Position numbers and translations under genes: made by a program
Assembly (NCBI GenBank): GCA_944377425.1
Contig: CALWEX010000101.1
Span: 1-43,355 of the forward strand
Length of the DNA: 43,355 nucleotides
Source of the DNA: an uncultured Clostridia bacterium
Lineage (GTDB): Bacteria > Bacillota > Clostridia > Lachnospirales > Anaerotignaceae
Reading direction: 5' to 3'
Notes under the pieces: model-generated
Databases searched by the model: none
What the model was told of the DNA's origin: nothing
Seen by the model: only the letters and a program-made list of their open reading frames with translations
In this document: piece by piece, positions 41,584-43,355 of the stretch
Position numbering within the stretch: the stretch's first letter is position 1
How the letters are laid out: the number at the start of each line of letters is the position of its first letter

Positions 41584-43020
41584 ATGGCTGACGATAAAAA
41601 ATTAGTTACCGCCATTACTGATATGGAAGTTGACTTTCCGCAGTGGTATACAGACGTTGTTAAAAAAGCTGAGCTTGCCGATTATTCCAGCGTAAAGGGA
41701 TGTATGATAATAGAGCCTTACGGCTTCGCTTTGTGGGAAAACATACAAAAACAGCTTGACGAAAGATTTAAAGAAACAGGCGTTGAAAACGTATATATGC
41801 CTATGTTTATACCTGAAAGCCTTTTGCAGAAGGAAAAAGACCATGTTGAAGGCTTTGCGCCTGAAGTTGCATGGGTTACACAAGGCGGCGACAACAAACT
41901 TCAGGAAAGACTTGTTGTTCGTCCTACATCAGAAACACTTTTCTGCGACCATTACCACAATGTAATACATTCATACAGAGATTTGCCAAAGCTTTACAAT
42001 CAATGGTGCTCAGTTGTTAGATGGGAGAAAACAACACGTCCTTTCCTCCGTACAACAGAATTTTTATGGCAGGAAGGTCATACAGCACATGCCACAGCTG
42101 AGGAATCATATGAAAAAACTATACAAATGCTTAATATATATGCTGATTTCTGCGAAAATGTCCTTGCTATACCTGTAATTAAAGGTGAAAAAACAGAAAA
42201 AGAGCGTTTTGCAGGTGCTAAAAACACATATACAATTGAAAGCCTTATGCACGACGGAAAGGCTCTTCAGTCTGGCACAAGCCACAATTTTGACGACCTT
42301 TTCTCAAAGCCATTTGAAATTCAGTATACAGATAAGGATAATCAGCTTCAGTACGTTCATCAAACATCATGGGGTCTTTCAACTCGTATAATAGGTGCCA
42401 TAATAATGGTTCATGGCGACAATAGCGGTCTTGTACTTCCGCCAAGAATTGCTCCTACACAGGTTATGGTTATACCTATAGCTATGCAGAAGGAAGGCGT
42501 TATTGAAAAAGCTCAGGAATTAACAGAAAGACTTAAAAAGGTTGTAAGAGTTAAAAACGACTTAACAGACAAAAACCCTGGCTGGAAATTCAGTGAGTAT
42601 GAAATGAAAGGTGTTCCTCTTCGTCTTGAAATAGGTCCTAAAGATATAGAAAAGAACCAGTGTGTACTTGTTAGAAGAGATACAGGCGAAAAGACTTTTG
42701 TTTCTCTTGATAACCTTGAAGAAAGCGTTACTAAACTTCTTGATGACATTCAGAATAACCTTTACAACAAAGCCCTTGAAAACCGCAAAAACAAAACTTA
42801 TACAGCCATAAACATGGATGAGTTTTCAAAAATACTTGATGAACATCCTGGTTTTATTAAAGCTATGTGGTGCGGCGACCAAGCATGTGAAGACAAGATT
42901 AAAGAACTTACCTCTGCTACATCAAGATGTATACCTTTCGAGCAGGAAGAAATATCCGATACATGTGTATGCTGCGGCAAAAAAGCAAAACACATGGTTA
43001 TTTGGGGCAGAGCTTATTAA
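41584..43020 (+). CDS. proS: prolyl-tRNA synthetase, archaeal/eukaryotic type (ProS3)
   Basis: 478 residues. Class II synthetase motifs include [28 protein letters not shown] (motif 2 region [24 protein letters not shown]) and [16 protein letters not shown] (motif 3). There is no inserted editing domain, and the C-terminal zinc-type domain has [10 protein letters not shown] and CVCCGKK and ends in WGRAY, all marks of the archaeal/eukaryotic type found also in many Clostridia. It charges tRNA-Pro. The start has GGGAGGAG upstream. It has its own promoter and terminator. Confidence 0.97.
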   Translation: MADDKKLVTAITDMEVDFPQWYTDVVKKAELADYSSVKGCMIIEPYGFALWENIQKQLDERFKETGVENVYMPMFIPESLLQKEKDHVEGFAPEVAWVTQGGDNKLQERLVVRPTSETLFCDHYHNVIHSYRDLPKLYNQWCSVVRWEKTTRPFLRTTEFLWQEGHTAHATAEESYEKTIQMLNIYADFCENVLAIPVIKGEKTEKERFAGAKNTYTIESLMHDGKALQSGTSHNFDDLFSKPFEIQYTDKDNQLQYVHQTSWGLSTRIIGAIIMVHGDNSGLVLPPRIAPTQVMVIPIAMQKEGVIEKAQELTERLKKVVRVKNDLTDKNPGWKFSEYEMKGVPLRLEIGPKDIEKNQCVLVRRDTGEKTFVSLDNLEESVTKLLDDIQNNLYNKALENRKNKTYTAINMDEFSKILDEHPGFIKAMWCGDQACEDKIKELTSATSRCIPFEQEEISDTCVCCGKKAKHMVIWGRAY

Positions 43021-43039
43021 TTTTAAAGAAATTATTAGT

Positions 43040-43071
43040 AAAACGGCATTATATTTAATGCCGTTTTTTAT
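43040..43071 (+). terminator. terminator of proS
   Basis: aaaacggcatt (43040-43050) pairs with aatgccgtttt (43057-43067) and runs into T-rich sequence, 20 bases past the stop codon. Confidence 0.9.
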
Positions 43072-43229
43072 ATTTTTTTATACCACTTTCCACTAAACAA
43101 AGCCATATACTTTTATTAATCTCTGCACCATTGTTTATAGCTTTATCCAAGCTTTTATTCAAAAGTAAATAATAAGAAATTTAAAATTAATTTAGAAAAC
43201 ATAAAAAACCGGATAAAACAAATGCCTTA

Positions 43230-43355
43230 TGAGGTGACCCCAAAAAGTTAGACTTTTTAAGCGTAGCAGTTTTAATAACTGCTGCGCTGTTTTTATGAAG
43301 TTAAGGCAGACAGCCTATATTCTACAGGACTCATCCAACCAAGTTTTTGTCTAAT
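43230..43355 (-). mobile_element. end of an IS3-family (IS150-like) insertion sequence
   Basis: The left end of the element seems to begin near 43230 with TGAGGTGACCCCAAAAAGTT, a sequence typical of IS3-family terminal inverted repeats. The end of a transposase gene follows on the minus strand. The element runs out of the window, so its full length, other end and target duplication cannot be seen. Confidence 0.75.
43293..43355 (-). CDS. IS3-family transposase (OrfB), C-terminal end only
   Basis: Only the last 20 codons and stop are inside the window. They read IRQKLGWMSPVEYRLSALTS, which matches the end of the rve/integrase-core transposase of IS150-like elements, where a K-x-MSP-xx-YR pattern is common. 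The gene continues beyond 43355, so whether it is intact cannot be judged. Confidence 0.75.
   Translation of the reverse strand: MRQKLGWMSPVEYRLSALTS

Noticed and set aside
1..43355. CRISPR array, tRNA or rRNA genes
   Set aside because: No regularly spaced repeat longer than two units and no cloverleaf or rRNA sequence was recognised on reading; a dedicated search was not possible.

Overview
This AT-rich window is consistent with an anaerobic, spore-forming member of the Clostridia. The evidence is a complete spoVAA-AB-AC-AD-AE operon, two [FeFe]-hydrogenase-family proteins, a ferredoxin-dependent 2-oxoacid oxidoreductase, a type III glutamine synthetase and an archaeal/eukaryotic-type prolyl-tRNA synthetase. 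A Lachnospirales-like host (Lachnospiraceae or Anaerotignaceae) is my best guess, but no marker here fixes the genus. Almost every gene lies on the minus strand. The exceptions are a lipoprotein/acetyltransferase pair (about 31.1-32.75 kb) and proS at the right end.

Layout by position. 0-0.25 kb: hairpins and an unexplained 16-bp inverted repeat. 0.25-3.8 kb: an accessory-looking cluster (DUF2185-DUF4241 immunity-like fusion, small membrane protein, MBL-fold hydrolase, DUF3137-like protein). 4.1-7.5 kb: P-loop ATPase, ferredoxin and the alpha, beta and gamma subunits of a 2-oxoacid:ferredoxin oxidoreductase. 7.9-10.1 kb: glnN. 10.6-12.5 kb: a 2-hydroxyacid dehydrogenase and a secreted protein. 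12.6-15.7 kb: mltG-trmR-trhP, a conserved Firmicute cluster for cell-wall synthesis and wobble-uridine modification. 15.8-20.5 kb: a four-gene hydrogenase signalling operon. 20.6-23.5 kb: purM-purN-purD. 23.6-28.7 kb: RNase G-type nuclease, two radical-SAM-associated proteins, and an M23/SpoIVFA-like gene that appears split in two. 28.7-30.8 kb: a two-component system. 31.1-32.75 kb: plus-strand lipoprotein and acetyltransferase. 32.9-36.4 kb: HD hydrolase and spoVA operon. 36.5-38.7 kb: rarA and a Cof-type phosphatase. 38.9-41.4 kb: a GltD/NfnB-like flavoprotein and queA. 41.6-43.0 kb: proS. 43.2 kb to the end: the end of an IS3-family insertion sequence running off the window.

The most interesting block is the hydrogenase operon. 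A small [2Fe-2S] protein is followed by a PAS-containing hydrogenase homologue that keeps the cluster-binding cysteines but has Thr in place of the proton-transfer cysteine. Next come a SpoIIE/PP2C-type phosphatase and a second, apparently catalytic, group B-like hydrogenase. The arrangement reads as a H2- or redox-sensing switch that acts through protein dephosphorylation. Second in interest is the SpoIVFA-like region: a membrane stub and a LytM domain are separated by a one-base frame change at a G4 run, the expected spoIVFB and rplU-rpmA neighbours are absent, and the gene's ribosome binding site lies inside a terminator-like hairpin.

Start sites were chosen from visible Shine-Dalgarno sequences and, where possible, from promoters. 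Several genes therefore start inside the longest possible reading frame. No tRNA, rRNA or CRISPR array was found.
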